Program-made: the position numbers and the translations under genes
Notes under the pieces: model-generated
The model's input: the letters and a program-made list of their open reading frames with translations, nothing else
The model's database searches: none
What the model was told of the DNA's origin: nothing
Virus record (IMG/VR): IMGVR_UViG_3300025316_000011
Span: 17,023 to 81,022 of that record
Source of the DNA: a virus
Length of the DNA stretch: 64,000 bases
Direction: 5' to 3' (one strand)
Shown here: in pieces, positions 44,460 to 53,560 of the stretch
How the letters are laid out: each line of letters opens with the position of its first letter
Numbering within the stretch: position 1 is the first letter of the stretch

Positions 44460-44851
44460 AAGGTCATTACAGTTTCATTGTGGCCATTCCATGAAATCCC
44501 CATAAATCCGCAAAGCATCATTTCGATAGAAGTAGCAAGTGCGTGCATGTTCATATATGGACACCTTGGATCAAAACCAGGTTCATCAATATCGCTATGA
44601 AGCCATTCTTCTCGTTCCTTTTCGTAAGCAAGATCAAAGTCCATTATATCCTGTTCTTTAATCTTATAAAAATCTGTAGTAATCCATTCCGCAAGTTCAT
44701 GCAAAGCCACAAGGCAATTATTTACTGTATGCGGCATCTTGGACACCCGGATTTGTAAAGTATCTCCTTCAATCCAATAGTCCCCACACGTTGAGTAACG
44801 CTGACTTTCGTGAGGGATGAACTCAATATTTATCCGGTTGATTTCTGTCAT
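44456..44851 (-). CDS. phage protein with conserved HELAE motif (131 aa)
   Basis: VALHELAEWI (near residue 50), then DIDEPGFDPRCPYMNMHALA and TSIEMMLCGFMGISW, form a pattern I have seen in many phage hypothetical proteins (HELxE ... EPGxxP ... PY ... H ... A ... E). The H-E-x-x-E plus the later His could bind a metal, but no activity is known. It is coupled to both neighbours by short overlaps and sits between the ATP-grasp gene and a Gln/Gly-rich protein. Confidence 0.65.
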   Translation of the reverse strand: MTEINRINIEFIPHESQRYSTCGDYWIEGDTLQIRVSKMPHTVNNCLVALHELAEWITTDFYKIKEQDIMDFDLAYEKEREEWLHSDIDEPGFDPRCPYMNMHALATSIEMMLCGFMGISWNGHNETVMTL

Positions 44852-45183
44852 TGCTGCGGTTCATTTTCAGGTTGTCCCGGCTGCTGACCCTGCTGACCTC
44901 CACCTTGGCTGAATACCCCCACGATCATCTGTACCAGCTTTTTCACATCGTCAGGCTGTTTGATACTCATGTTACCAAGCGGTTGAGACTGACCATTAGC
45001 ATTCACCGCAATGGTTACATCAACGGATATGCCCCCGCCCTGCCCCGGCTGTTGACCCTGTGTAGGTCCACCTTGTCCCGGCTGCATAGGCTGTTGTCCC
45101 CCCTGCGGAGCCGACATATCGGCATTTACCAATCCATTAGCGGCACAATTCTTAGATTTCTTTTTAGTGGTTTTGTATTTCAT
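44848..45183 (-). CDS. Gln/Gly/Pro-rich low-complexity protein (111 aa)
   Basis: The start is set at 45183 (MKYKTTKKKSKN), because the longer version from 45264 would overlap the transglycosylase gene by 77 bases. Two low-complexity stretches (QGGQQPMQPGQGGPTQGQQP near 25-45 and GGGQQGQQPGQPENEPQQ at the end) flank a short folded core (VDVTIAVNANGQSQPLGNMS, KLVQMIVGVF). It is probably a disordered virion or assembly protein. Function unknown. Confidence 0.6.
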   Translation of the reverse strand: MKYKTTKKKSKNCAANGLVNADMSAPQGGQQPMQPGQGGPTQGQQPGQGGGISVDVTIAVNANGQSQPLGNMSIKQPDDVKKLVQMIVGVFSQGGGQQGQQPGQPENEPQQ

Positions 45184-45187
45184 GGTG

Positions 45188-46492
45188 TTACATTTTAAAA
45201 AGGTTGCTGACAAAATTAACGTCCCCGGCAAGGTCTGGCTTGTTGTATAACTGCATCCAATCATCCATGTTTGGGGTGTCCTGCTCTATGCCTTCCCCTG
45301 CTGATCGTGTGCCTGTTGTTGGTGTCTTTGGTAATGGCTTGTTTAAACTTGGCAAAGTGGTCCGCTGAACCGGGAATAAAGTAGTTTTCCCCGGTATCTC
45401 CAACTCCCTGTTTGACTTCTGATAACTTGTCATATCAGCCAACGAAGGAGTTAGATTCTGCGGTAATCCCGGTGGGGTCATTTTGGATTTGTATGACGGG
45501 TCAAACCATCTCCTTATTTCCCCTACCGTTATCTGCTGATCTTTGTCAACGTCAATGGCAGGGTTTAATTTGGCTAACTTTGCTCTTGATTGTTGGTCCG
45601 TCCCAATAGCGTAATCATCCGATTTACCTAATGCAGCGGGATACATATTCGCTATGTAAAGGTCCGATGGTTGTTTTATCTTGTCTTTATACTGGTTCCA
45701 ATATTTAAAGGCAAAAGGCAACTGCTCGGATGCTGTCATGTGCCGCAGTTCTTCGGCAGAAGTCCCCATAGCTTTTGCCGTGGAATCAATCATCTGAACG
45801 ATACCGCTTGCGGACCCATGTGGATTATGTGCGGAGGAATCACCACCGCTTTCGATATGAATAAGCCTGTTAACCCAATCCTTGTTTATCCCTGATTTCT
45901 TGGATAAAGATTCGAGGACGGAGTTAAATTCAGGATCATCCATTGCTTGATGTTTTACACCACCAGCGGCAAATACTTTTCTTGGTTGATCGTCAGCGGC
46001 AGAATATGGGTCCATTAAGGCGGTGCTTGCTCCACCACTTGCATTCTTAATCCCATTCTTACCTTTGGGACTTTGCATTTTATATTTAAACTGTTGTTTA
46101 TCCCCTAACTCACTCCATGTAGGATTATCAATAATAGTATCATTTGATCCTTTTTTACGATATTCCCTAACGTCCCCGAAATTAACACCTTTTGCTGATG
46201 AAGGATATTCTCTCATTTCTGCACCCGGACCCATTGGCACCCATTCATAAGGTGTTGGGACCATGCTTTTCATTGGATGCCTTAACAACGTATTGTTATT
46301 GGATGAGGGGATTCCTGTTGATAGAATAGGCTGCATTGGGATTAATGAGTTTGATGATAAATCAATATCATTAACAATCCCACCCGCTGCTTTATGCGAA
46401 GAATATTTTGCCCCGCCAATCTGCCTTTTTTTGGCATTTAGCAGGTCCATCCGGTTTCCGGTAGTGCTTTTCTTGCGTTTATGGGAGTACAT
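45188..46492 (-). CDS. lytic transglycosylase-like virion protein (434 aa)
   Basis: After a basic N-terminus (MYSHKRKKSTTGNRMDLLNA) and a linker, residues ~190-320 hold an SLT-like domain. WVNRLIHIESGGDSSAHNPH carries the catalytic Glu214, and GSASGIVQMIDSTAKAMGTS follows, then the usual helices. Such domains cut peptidoglycan during DNA entry. The C-terminal ~110 residues are a Pro- and Thr-rich linker. Its place in the tail block rather than beside the holin points to an entry role, though it may double as the lysis enzyme since no other muralytic domain was seen. Confidence 0.75.
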   Translation of the reverse strand: MYSHKRKKSTTGNRMDLLNAKKRQIGGAKYSSHKAAGGIVNDIDLSSNSLIPMQPILSTGIPSSNNNTLLRHPMKSMVPTPYEWVPMGPGAEMREYPSSAKGVNFGDVREYRKKGSNDTIIDNPTWSELGDKQQFKYKMQSPKGKNGIKNASGGASTALMDPYSAADDQPRKVFAAGGVKHQAMDDPEFNSVLESLSKKSGINKDWVNRLIHIESGGDSSAHNPHGSASGIVQMIDSTAKAMGTSAEELRHMTASEQLPFAFKYWNQYKDKIKQPSDLYIANMYPAALGKSDDYAIGTDQQSRAKLAKLNPAIDVDKDQQITVGEIRRWFDPSYKSKMTPPGLPQNLTPSLADMTSYQKSNRELEIPGKTTLFPVQRTTLPSLNKPLPKTPTTGTRSAGEGIEQDTPNMDDWMQLYNKPDLAGDVNFVSNLFKM

Positions 46493-47144
46493 GCCTTACG
46501 TGGTGTTTTACTTCATCCGACAATAACCATAACTTAGCGGGTTGAGGAAATTCATCAAAGGTAATCTTCATCTCCTGGTTAAGTTCATCCCGTGTCTTAA
46601 ACTGTAACGAGTAACATTGTGCTGCCAATATCTCGTTTTCTTTGTTCAACTTTACTTCCTGCCAAAAGTTAGCATTGATTTTTCCCGTCCCGAAGTCTGA
46701 AAACAACGCATTATACACACAGAACCATTCACATGCTAATTCGTGACCACGTTGTATTAACGGCTCCCCCGTTTCCATGTCAATAGGGGACCCGTAGTAG
46801 TCGATTAACGGGTTGGTGACTTTATCCCTTGGGTTGAAGATTAAGTATGAGCCTAAGTCGTTAAACTTAACTCTACCACCATTCCCGTGGCTGCCATGTT
46901 CGGTATAAACATCAACGATACGGTAAGTATTACACGGGACCCGCGCTTTATCGTTATAAACCTTTAACGGGACTTGTGTATAGATATACATATTGTCAAC
47001 GTTGACACAAATCTCGTTTTCAATCTGCATACACCATTCCAATACTTCCGCAGAAGAAACGGCCTTGTTAAAGCCTTTAAGCCGAGCCATGACCCGGTTT
47101 TCGATTTCAGCGTAATTGGCGTATTTATAGTTGTTGTCAGACAT
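46479..47144 (-). CDS. connector/ring-like virion protein (221 aa)
   Basis: Helical at the start (YANYAEIENRVMARLKGFNK, EVLEWCMQIENEICVNVDNM), a beta centre (YTQVPLKVYNDKARVPCNTY), and helical again. Proteins of this size and alpha-beta-alpha form, following the capsid gene in series, act as head-tail connectors or tail rings in podoviruses. No direct family recognition; assigned by context. Its end overlaps the transglycosylase start by 14 bases. Confidence 0.55.
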   Translation of the reverse strand: MSDNNYKYANYAEIENRVMARLKGFNKAVSSAEVLEWCMQIENEICVNVDNMYIYTQVPLKVYNDKARVPCNTYRIVDVYTEHGSHGNGGRVKFNDLGSYLIFNPRDKVTNPLIDYYGSPIDMETGEPLIQRGHELACEWFCVYNALFSDFGTGKINANFWQEVKLNKENEILAAQCYSLQFKTRDELNQEMKITFDEFPQPAKLWLLSDEVKHHVRHVLP

Positions 47145-47718
47145 TTTTCGGTGGGTCTAAACGCATAATTTCTTTTGCTCTTTCCCCCTCAAACACAGGG
47201 ATATATTCTTTTACTTCTGATAAATCTTTAGAGTAATTTGTCGGGTGATAAGGAACTTCATCATAGTCTTTCCCTGCCTGTACCAACTTACTCAACCTTG
47301 TATATCCGGCCCCATATCTTAACCACGGGAATACTAAGGCAGGTTTCATCTTTCGTTCAAGTTCAGGGGATAAACGAGCATACGCTTTATAGTAATGACC
47401 ACGGAACTTAGACCTCCATCTGTATCCATGACTGACATTCTTAAAGTCCCGTATTGACAAGGCCATATATGGTTCATCATCCACATGGAATCCTACGGTA
47501 ACACCATTCTCAAGAATATCGTTCACTGCCAGTTCCATGTACTTTGTAATGATTGCTTTTGCCAATGTCTCAAGTCTCTCTGTCTTTATTGGTCCTTTAC
47601 CTATGTAATACCTGCGATACAACTGCTTCCACCCGACAAAGTGTATGGGGTATGTGGATTTGTCTCTTAATATATCATATACACTTATTTCCTTAATGTT
47701 TGACTTAGTGTTTATCAT
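47137..47718 (-). CDS. hypothetical virion block protein (193 aa)
   Basis: Basic and rich in Tyr and Lys (WKQLYRRYYIGKGPIKTERL, WRSKFRGHYYKAYARLSPEL), with a beta segment NDILENGVTVGFHVDDEPYM. The high positive charge would suit contact with DNA or the portal ring. It overlaps both neighbours (8 and 14 bases). No family recognised. Confidence 0.55.
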   Translation of the reverse strand: MINTKSNIKEISVYDILRDKSTYPIHFVGWKQLYRRYYIGKGPIKTERLETLAKAIITKYMELAVNDILENGVTVGFHVDDEPYMALSIRDFKNVSHGYRWRSKFRGHYYKAYARLSPELERKMKPALVFPWLRYGAGYTRLSKLVQAGKDYDEVPYHPTNYSKDLSEVKEYIPVFEGERAKEIMRLDPPKNV

Positions 47719-48136
47719 ATCTTTCTGTTTCTCTTAAGTCTCTTAACCTTACCTGGTCAACGTTTACATTGCGAACATGTTGCCGTATGTTAAACCCTAA
47801 GAACTTTTTGGTCTGTTCAACGACATCGGTATGCCCTCCCGTGGTGGGAGCCGCTATATCTTTTGTCCGGGATGCTTCCCATTTCTCAATGGACCCTCTC
47901 ATATCGGTACTTGGTAATTCTGCTTCAATTAAAGCCGCCATATCAGACGGAATGGTGTAGGTGGCATTACCTACCACAATGTCATAAACGATGATTCCTG
48001 CGCCTTGGCAGGTGTCCCTACATGAATTATAGAGTGAACTTACAGGGGCAATTCTCTGTCCGAGTAAAGCGTATTGCTGTGGTGATAAAAACCACCTTCC
48101 CCCTATCTGCCTGTTTTCGGTTATCTGGACAATCAT
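47705..48136 (-). CDS. hypothetical virion block protein (143 aa)
   Basis: The segment ENRQIGGRWFLSPQQYALLG at the N-terminus and a long polar C-terminal half are visible. It lies in the chain of small overlapping genes between the 227-residue and 193-residue proteins, where connectors are expected. Function unknown. Confidence 0.55.
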   Translation of the reverse strand: MIVQITENRQIGGRWFLSPQQYALLGQRIAPVSSLYNSCRDTCQGAGIIVYDIVVGNATYTIPSDMAALIEAELPSTDMRGSIEKWEASRTKDIAAPTTGGHTDVVEQTKKFLGFNIRQHVRNVNVDQVRLRDLRETERYDKH

Positions 48137-48816
48137 TGTTCTTCTTCTGACTGTGGTTTAACTTTCTGCTGTGGTGCCTGTCCTGCTGCCGTTACACTTC
48201 CTCCTACTAGGTCAGCAAGTAACGGTGTTTGTGTGATTGAATTTTTTACGATGATCTTTATGGCTTCTACCGAAGCTGTGGGGAAATTACTTGTTTCGTT
48301 ATCCCATCCCGGAACAGTACGGGGATCTTCAAAGATAGCCACAAGCAATCCTGACGAGAATCCTTTCGGTATATTCTTCATTATGGCAATGTCTCCCAAA
48401 AGGGTGTATATGGGAAATTTTGAAGTCCATCGTGCCGCCTTGCGAGTTACAAAGTCCTGAATGTCCATTCTCGATATTTTCTCGTTATATCCGAGCATTC
48501 CGAAATAGGAAATATTGGCATCCCCGATGAACTTTACGAGTGGTGGTAATTCTGCTTTGTAGTAAACCGTCTTATCGGTAAATACGAATCCTGCGACGGT
48601 ACATGTATCTCTTTGGCATACAACGGGAACATCGGGAAATATCTGAAAGAACCCTTCAATTGGCATCTTTTCAGAAAAGAACTTTTTAAGGACTGAAAGA
48701 TTGGCTTCGACAATTTTATCCTCCACTAACTCAAGGTCAATGGCCAAGTCATTAGTGACGTTGTACTTCTTTAAATCTTCAATTATTTCGTCCCGGAGTG
48801 CCGCTAATGTTGCCAT
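48133..48816 (-). CDS. connector/ring-like virion protein (227 aa)
   Basis: The N-terminus MATLAALRDEIIEDLKKYNV is helical; a central beta region (VPVVCQRDTCTVAGFVFTDK, VYYKAELPPLVKFIGDANIS) follows, and the tail QAPQQKVKPQSEEEQ is disordered. The plan is similar to the 221- and 228-residue proteins in the same block, suggesting related ring components. It follows a strong terminator, so it may be expressed less than the gene before it. Confidence 0.55.
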   Translation of the reverse strand: MATLAALRDEIIEDLKKYNVTNDLAIDLELVEDKIVEANLSVLKKFFSEKMPIEGFFQIFPDVPVVCQRDTCTVAGFVFTDKTVYYKAELPPLVKFIGDANISYFGMLGYNEKISRMDIQDFVTRKAARWTSKFPIYTLLGDIAIMKNIPKGFSSGLLVAIFEDPRTVPGWDNETSNFPTASVEAIKIIVKNSITQTPLLADLVGGSVTAAGQAPQQKVKPQSEEEQ

Positions 48817-48843
48817 ATCCTATTTTTATGTATTAAAGGAAAG

Positions 48844-48865
48844 GGAGGGGGACGATTCCCCCTCC
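48844..48865 (-). terminator. intrinsic terminator/attenuator after the 489-aa structural gene
   Basis: On the minus strand GGAGGGGG (48865-48858) and CCCCCTCC (48851-48844) form a perfect 8-bp GC-rich stem with a 6-base loop, followed by CTTTCCTTT. It lies between the 489-residue gene and the next connector gene, and it would partly separate a highly expressed gene from the rest of the operon. Confidence 0.7.
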
Positions 48866-48882
48866 GCATTCTACGATAAATG

Positions 48883-50352
48883 TTAGACTACGGCAACGTA
48901 GTCCGTTCCGTGGGTTAGTCCACTCCAAGCATCGAGCAGACCATTGATAGTCGCATTGGCAACAAAGTTTGCATTGTCGGTTACACTTTCGGTCATGTAA
49001 TCGGTCCCGTACCACAGGTTAGTAGAACCCAATCCCTGCTGGATATATACGGCAACACGCATGTTGTAGTTATCCCGGTGCGATGCCCCGTTGAGGGCGG
49101 AAGTGGCAGGATTGTATTCAATGGTGATTTTGTTCCACAGTGAATCTACCGAAGGCTGACCAAGGACAACGAAGTTGCTCAACTTGTCCATGCCCTGTGC
49201 ATTCAGGAACTCGTTGAACACCTGTTTCCATGTCAGGGCGGGCCATACACCTTTCCCGGAATATCCTGCGGAAATAGTTGTGTATGCATCGAGAAGATTG
49301 AACTTCAGCTCATTTGCCCCGGAATAAACATAAATGTCTTTCCGGTTTCCGGTAGTCTTTGCCATGGCAAACACGCTTCCAGCAACTCCAAGGGTCCCGG
49401 CATTGATGTTGGTGGCAATGGTGGATGAAGCGGCTGCGGTGACAATGGTGTTCGATGTACCACCGATAGCGATTTTGATACTTCCAGCTCCGGTAGCAGT
49501 GTTAGCCACTACTGCAAGGTTGAAAGGAGTTACGGTAGCCCATCCAAACTGCGGGAAGTCAATGTAAAACTTCGGGTCCGTGTACTTAGCGTAAATCCAC
49601 ATATAGCGGGTAATTGCCCCGATAGTGGTTACTCCACCTCCGTCAGCGATGTAGAAAATCAACCCAGGGTTTACACTTGTTACAGCGATATGGGTTGCAT
49701 CAATGGCAAAGGCTACGAGGGATGCAGAGAATGTGGCATCGGAATTGAGGGCGTTGATAGTTGCAGCAAGAGAAGCCCCAAGTGCGATAGTCGTAGATAC
49801 ACCTGCTACGATGTATGTCAGAGAATCGGTCACGGCATTGGCAGTAGAGAAAGTGTAAAGCCTTTTAGCGTGGACAATGTTTGGTTCGCGGGTGCTTCTG
49901 AATACGGCCTGGTCGCTTTCGATCTGCGTGATGATATTATCCTCCATGATGATTTTGTCACTGTCAGCCATATAACCGCCCGAAGGGGTCTGGATGGCTT
50001 CGATAACTCCACCGAAGGACTTTGTTGCGGGGTAGTAATCATCATTCATAACCCCCGGCTGCTGCCATTTCCGGTGAACGTTGATTTCATACTCATAATG
50101 GCACATGGCGCACGGGGCGGGAGCATTGACGGCAACGAGAACACTCTTAAAAGCACCTGCTTTGGTGACATCGTTTTTCAACGTTGTCAGTCCGGCAACC
50201 CACGGGATTTGCATTCCTTTGCCTTTGCCTTTCAGCACAAGCATGTGGGGAACAGCCCCTGTGTCAGGGTCTGTAGAAACATAGTATCCAAAATCCTTAA
50301 CGGTTAAGGTATTAATGAGATACTTCATTCGCGGATAATTCAGATTTTCCAT
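48883..50352 (-). CDS. abundant structural protein with duplicated beta domain (489 aa)
   Basis: The central part holds two similar beta-rich segments: about 165-235 (SLTYIVAGVSTTIALGASLA and on) and 270-345 (GSIKIAIGGTSNTIVTAAAS and on), which look like an internal duplication of an Ig-like insert. The N-terminal part has CAMCHYEYEINVHRKW and the C-terminal part is mixed. Immediate termination after the gene suggests high expression. It could be a decoration, sheath-like or second capsid component. No family recognised by eye. Confidence 0.6.
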   Translation of the reverse strand: MENLNYPRMKYLINTLTVKDFGYYVSTDPDTGAVPHMLVLKGKGKGMQIPWVAGLTTLKNDVTKAGAFKSVLVAVNAPAPCAMCHYEYEINVHRKWQQPGVMNDDYYPATKSFGGVIEAIQTPSGGYMADSDKIIMEDNIITQIESDQAVFRSTREPNIVHAKRLYTFSTANAVTDSLTYIVAGVSTTIALGASLAATINALNSDATFSASLVAFAIDATHIAVTSVNPGLIFYIADGGGVTTIGAITRYMWIYAKYTDPKFYIDFPQFGWATVTPFNLAVVANTATGAGSIKIAIGGTSNTIVTAAASSTIATNINAGTLGVAGSVFAMAKTTGNRKDIYVYSGANELKFNLLDAYTTISAGYSGKGVWPALTWKQVFNEFLNAQGMDKLSNFVVLGQPSVDSLWNKITIEYNPATSALNGASHRDNYNMRVAVYIQQGLGSTNLWYGTDYMTESVTDNANFVANATINGLLDAWSGLTHGTDYVAVV

Positions 50353-50378
50353 TTTTTCAGATATTTGGAAATTACAGA

Positions 50379-51065
50379 TTATTTTCCTTGCTGTGTGACC
50401 ATCATCTCTTGGAGTTTGCTCTTATATCGAGGGTCCCCCCTGTTCTCTAAAAACAACCTCACAGCAATCTCTACTATTTCTTCATTCTGTACTGGATTTG
50501 TTTCAGGGTCCACTTTGTTAAGGTAGGACACTAATACAGGATAGCGATAGTATTCTAAAATCATTTGTCCAGAAGTCCGTCCGATTAGCGAAATAACGTC
50601 ATTGCGGTACTGATAATATGGCCTACCATAGTTCGGCTTGCGATACTTGTTCCATGTCATTACTCCCGCCTGTTCTGATCTGCGAACGTGTGCTTCAAAT
50701 TCCAACCCGTTATCATCACCGATAAATGTTACCCTTAGTCCATGCAAATATAACGGATAATTACCGGACATCAAAAGCCCTGCGGTAGTCATTGAAGTAT
50801 ATGCACTTGGGACAGCGAATGTGCCACCTGACCCTGAAATGACGAGATAGTTTGAACCGTCAGTAAGAACGACAAACTTCTCAAGATCGTCAATCCTTTT
50901 TTGGTTAAACTCTGCCAGAGGGAGTTTCTGCCGCATCCAATCCAAAGTAGCATCTCCATGCCAGCTTTCCCATTCAATGGGAGTGACGGTATGGTTAGCT
51001 ACTTTGCGGATGCCTTGGAGAAACTTACGGTAAGCATCTTCGGCGGTGATGATAAGGTTAGCCAT
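50379..51065 (-). CDS. head-tail connector-like protein (228 aa)
   Basis: Helical N-terminus (ITAEDAYRKFLQGIRKVANH), central beta domain (SNYLVISGSGGTFAVPSAYT), and C-terminal helices (NPVQNEEIVEIAVRLFLENR). This fits adaptor proteins that attach to the portal. Its start overlaps the stop of the next upstream gene by one base. Named by position and form, not by recognised homology. Confidence 0.55.
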   Translation of the reverse strand: MANLIITAEDAYRKFLQGIRKVANHTVTPIEWESWHGDATLDWMRQKLPLAEFNQKRIDDLEKFVVLTDGSNYLVISGSGGTFAVPSAYTSMTTAGLLMSGNYPLYLHGLRVTFIGDDNGLEFEAHVRRSEQAGVMTWNKYRKPNYGRPYYQYRNDVISLIGRTSGQMILEYYRYPVLVSYLNKVDPETNPVQNEEIVEIAVRLFLENRGDPRYKSKLQEMMVTQQGK

Positions 51066-51982
51066 TAATCGGGGATTTTTTCGGTTTTAGACCTTCTATC
51101 GGCTACGTCAAGTTGTGTTTGCCACTTCGCCACGATATCCCTGTTCTTACGGTCGTCAATCCATTCTGTTACGGAATCGAACGTTTGTCCGATATAAATG
51201 TCTCCATAATAGAAGTCATTGTTCTTTTTACGGGCAATGATGTTATGGCTGACAACCTTTACTGCAAAGATAATCCTGTTGGCACCCGGACCCTTCATTT
51301 TCAATACCTCCTGCGGGAACCTACGGCAAGCATCCAACACCAAGGCTTTTAACCTGGTATCTGAAAGGTTGCCTACGGTAACTTTGTATTCAGGAACCGC
51401 ATAACCGAGGAAGATAAGGACTTCGTTGAAACGGCCTGTTCCGATGTCGTTACGGACAAACTGCTCCGCATCGTAAGCCAAATCAATGTTATTCAACTTT
51501 TCCTGTGCTTCAACCTCTTTGTCGTCAACGTAGAAGTTATGCTTGTTTTTGTTGTATAACACTTTTGACTTAGCCACCGGGGATTCTGATGCCGCCAATA
51601 TAGCGGTAAGTTCCGCATGGTCCTTTGGGTTTACATAAATCCGGTCAACCTCAACATCCTTTCCTTCTTTGTTTGGTTCAATGTAGGAATCATAACTGTT
51701 ATCATATTCATAACCGTGCATGATAAGGATATGGTTGGCGGGGTCGATGATGTATGGGTTAGGTCCCATGTGAAGGTCGTGCTTTTCGGCAGGGGTGAGT
51801 TTATCCGCTCCCGTCCATTTTGCCGGTTGGGTAATAATGTCATCCTGCCCCGTTACGGGCATTCTGGTCCTTACCGATGTTGGACACGCATACTGATAGG
51901 GAGCCTTCGTGTACTTCCCCTTTGGCGTAATGATCTTAACCTTTTGGGTTACTCTGATTACTGTTACTGAATCTTTTGCCAT
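51065..51982 (-). CDS. hypothetical virion block protein (305 aa)
   Basis: Located directly after the capsid gene, where decoration, minor capsid or completion proteins are usual. The N-terminal ~60 residues are basic and extended (TQKVKIITPKGKYTKAPYQY). The middle (NPYIIDPANHILIMHGYEYD) and the C-terminal segment (LKMKGPGANRIIFAVKVVSH) are alpha/beta. No family recognised. Confidence 0.55.
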   Translation of the reverse strand: MAKDSVTVIRVTQKVKIITPKGKYTKAPYQYACPTSVRTRMPVTGQDDIITQPAKWTGADKLTPAEKHDLHMGPNPYIIDPANHILIMHGYEYDNSYDSYIEPNKEGKDVEVDRIYVNPKDHAELTAILAASESPVAKSKVLYNKNKHNFYVDDKEVEAQEKLNNIDLAYDAEQFVRNDIGTGRFNEVLIFLGYAVPEYKVTVGNLSDTRLKALVLDACRRFPQEVLKMKGPGANRIIFAVKVVSHNIIARKKNNDFYYGDIYIGQTFDSVTEWIDDRKNRDIVAKWQTQLDVADRRSKTEKIPD

Positions 51983-52009
51983 TGTTAAATTGTTTTTGGT
52001 TTTAGTAAA

Positions 52010-52030
52010 GGGTGAGTGCTTTACGCACCC
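52010..52030 (-). terminator. hairpin after the capsid gene
   Basis: On the minus strand GGGTGCGT pairs with ACTCACCC (one mismatch) around a 5-base loop, followed by TTTACT. It lies 23 bases past the capsid stop. The T tract is short, so partial termination or mRNA protection is more likely than full termination. Confidence 0.5.
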
Positions 52031-52053
52031 ACCCCGGATTGTTTAATTGTCGG

Positions 52054-53517
52054 TTACGCCGCCCACGGCATGAAGCAATAGTGAACGGTAGTACGGGACA
52101 CGATACCCGTCTGCCACAGGTGATGTTTGCTGGACCCGTCAACGGAACTTGCCAAATCTTCCTTACCGGAATCAAGGCCATTGACTGTACCGGAAACAGC
52201 GGGACGAAGCTGTACGAGTTCCATCATGTTGTCACCTTCAGCGGTAAATCCGATAGGACAAACGATAGCATCCCATGAACCTTTCTTGTCACCATTGGAC
52301 AGGATTTTCGTGGCACGTTCTTCGTTGTCAAACCAACGGTAACGCATAGGTATAATACGAACTCCCATGAACTCATAGTAAGCATAGTCCATGTTCACGC
52401 CTTTGTCTGCTCCGTCACCAACGACGTTGTTGTTCAGGGTCTTGTATCCAAGTTTGAACATAAGGTCATGGAACGAAGCGATATTGTTGTAACCACCAAC
52501 GATAACGGCTTCTTTTTTGCCTTCTCTGCCGCTGCGAAGGTCAAGGTCCTGCATCATGGAACGGAGGTATTTTTCAGTCCATCCTGCGGTAGTCATGGGG
52601 CGTTCAACGGCTCCATCGTTACCATAGAGGACACCACCACCTGCCATGATTTCCCTGCCACGTTTATCGTGCATAAAAACTTTTCCGTCAACGTCAACGG
52701 TGCTTTTACCGAACAGCATCTGGTATTCGTGATACTTCACGGCCCTTCTCATCATTTCTTTTTCGGCATGGTCGAGATACCCGTAGGATTTTCCACCCTG
52801 TTTGTTCTTGTAGGCGTACCAGTCACGGCTTGGCTTCATTGCCGCGGCACTCCCTGAATAACTCATTTTGACACGCTGCAAGGTAAGGTACGCATGACCC
52901 CATCCATCGAAAGTGTATTTCTCACTCCCGGTTTCAGAAAAGTCATGTTCGTACTGTGTCATACCGACACCGGCTTCTTCGCCTTCGCCCAAAAGCAGGG
53001 GATCGCAGAAATCTTCCGGGTCATTGGTATTTAACCGGACATCGTAACGCATAACTCCGTTGAACTCGGTGGGTTCGTCGGGGTCAAACAAGTACAGTTG
53101 GGTACGGTTGTCGGAAAGTTCAATTACTTCCTTGGGACGGGCCCAGTTATTATCTACATAAATGTAGAATGAGGTTCCCCTGTAACCGGGTTTCGTTGGG
53201 TATGCCGCCGAATAGAACGTAACGCCCGTATCGTTGGCTGTGAAGTGGATTTTGCGCTTCTGCGAAGAAGCGATAGGATACATGATATGGTTTGAAGAAA
53301 CTGTCCTGAATTTGTTGGACCATGTGCCTTCACGCAATCCTGTGGTAAAATAACCTTTGTCGGTTAAGATAGCGGAAAGCGGTGAATATTCCTCATCGTT
53401 AAAAGGCTGATACACTCTTGGGAGCATGTCAGCATCAACTACGGCACTGCGGGTTAGTGAATAACTGGTAATGCTTTCACCAACGACATCTGCGGGTTGA
53501 CCGGGAAGTAATCTCAT
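52054..53517 (-). CDS. major capsid protein (487 aa)
   Basis: Size (487 aa), place after a scaffold-like gene and portal, and a following hairpin all fit the major capsid protein. The sequence has DMLPRVYQPFNDEEYSPLSA at the N-terminus, a long central spine-helix-like segment (YLDHAEKEMMRRAVKYHEYQ), and YEFMGVRIIPMRYRWFDNEE in the C-terminal half, consistent with an HK97-type fold of the crAss-like size class. Fold assignment is by context, since capsid sequences diverge strongly. Confidence 0.7.
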   Translation of the reverse strand: MRLLPGQPADVVGESITSYSLTRSAVVDADMLPRVYQPFNDEEYSPLSAILTDKGYFTTGLREGTWSNKFRTVSSNHIMYPIASSQKRKIHFTANDTGVTFYSAAYPTKPGYRGTSFYIYVDNNWARPKEVIELSDNRTQLYLFDPDEPTEFNGVMRYDVRLNTNDPEDFCDPLLLGEGEEAGVGMTQYEHDFSETGSEKYTFDGWGHAYLTLQRVKMSYSGSAAAMKPSRDWYAYKNKQGGKSYGYLDHAEKEMMRRAVKYHEYQMLFGKSTVDVDGKVFMHDKRGREIMAGGGVLYGNDGAVERPMTTAGWTEKYLRSMMQDLDLRSGREGKKEAVIVGGYNNIASFHDLMFKLGYKTLNNNVVGDGADKGVNMDYAYYEFMGVRIIPMRYRWFDNEERATKILSNGDKKGSWDAIVCPIGFTAEGDNMMELVQLRPAVSGTVNGLDSGKEDLASSVDGSSKHHLWQTGIVSRTTVHYCFMPWAA

Positions 53518-53560
53518 TGTAGTACGGTATTAAAATTCTTTAATGTTTTGAGCCGTCGAT

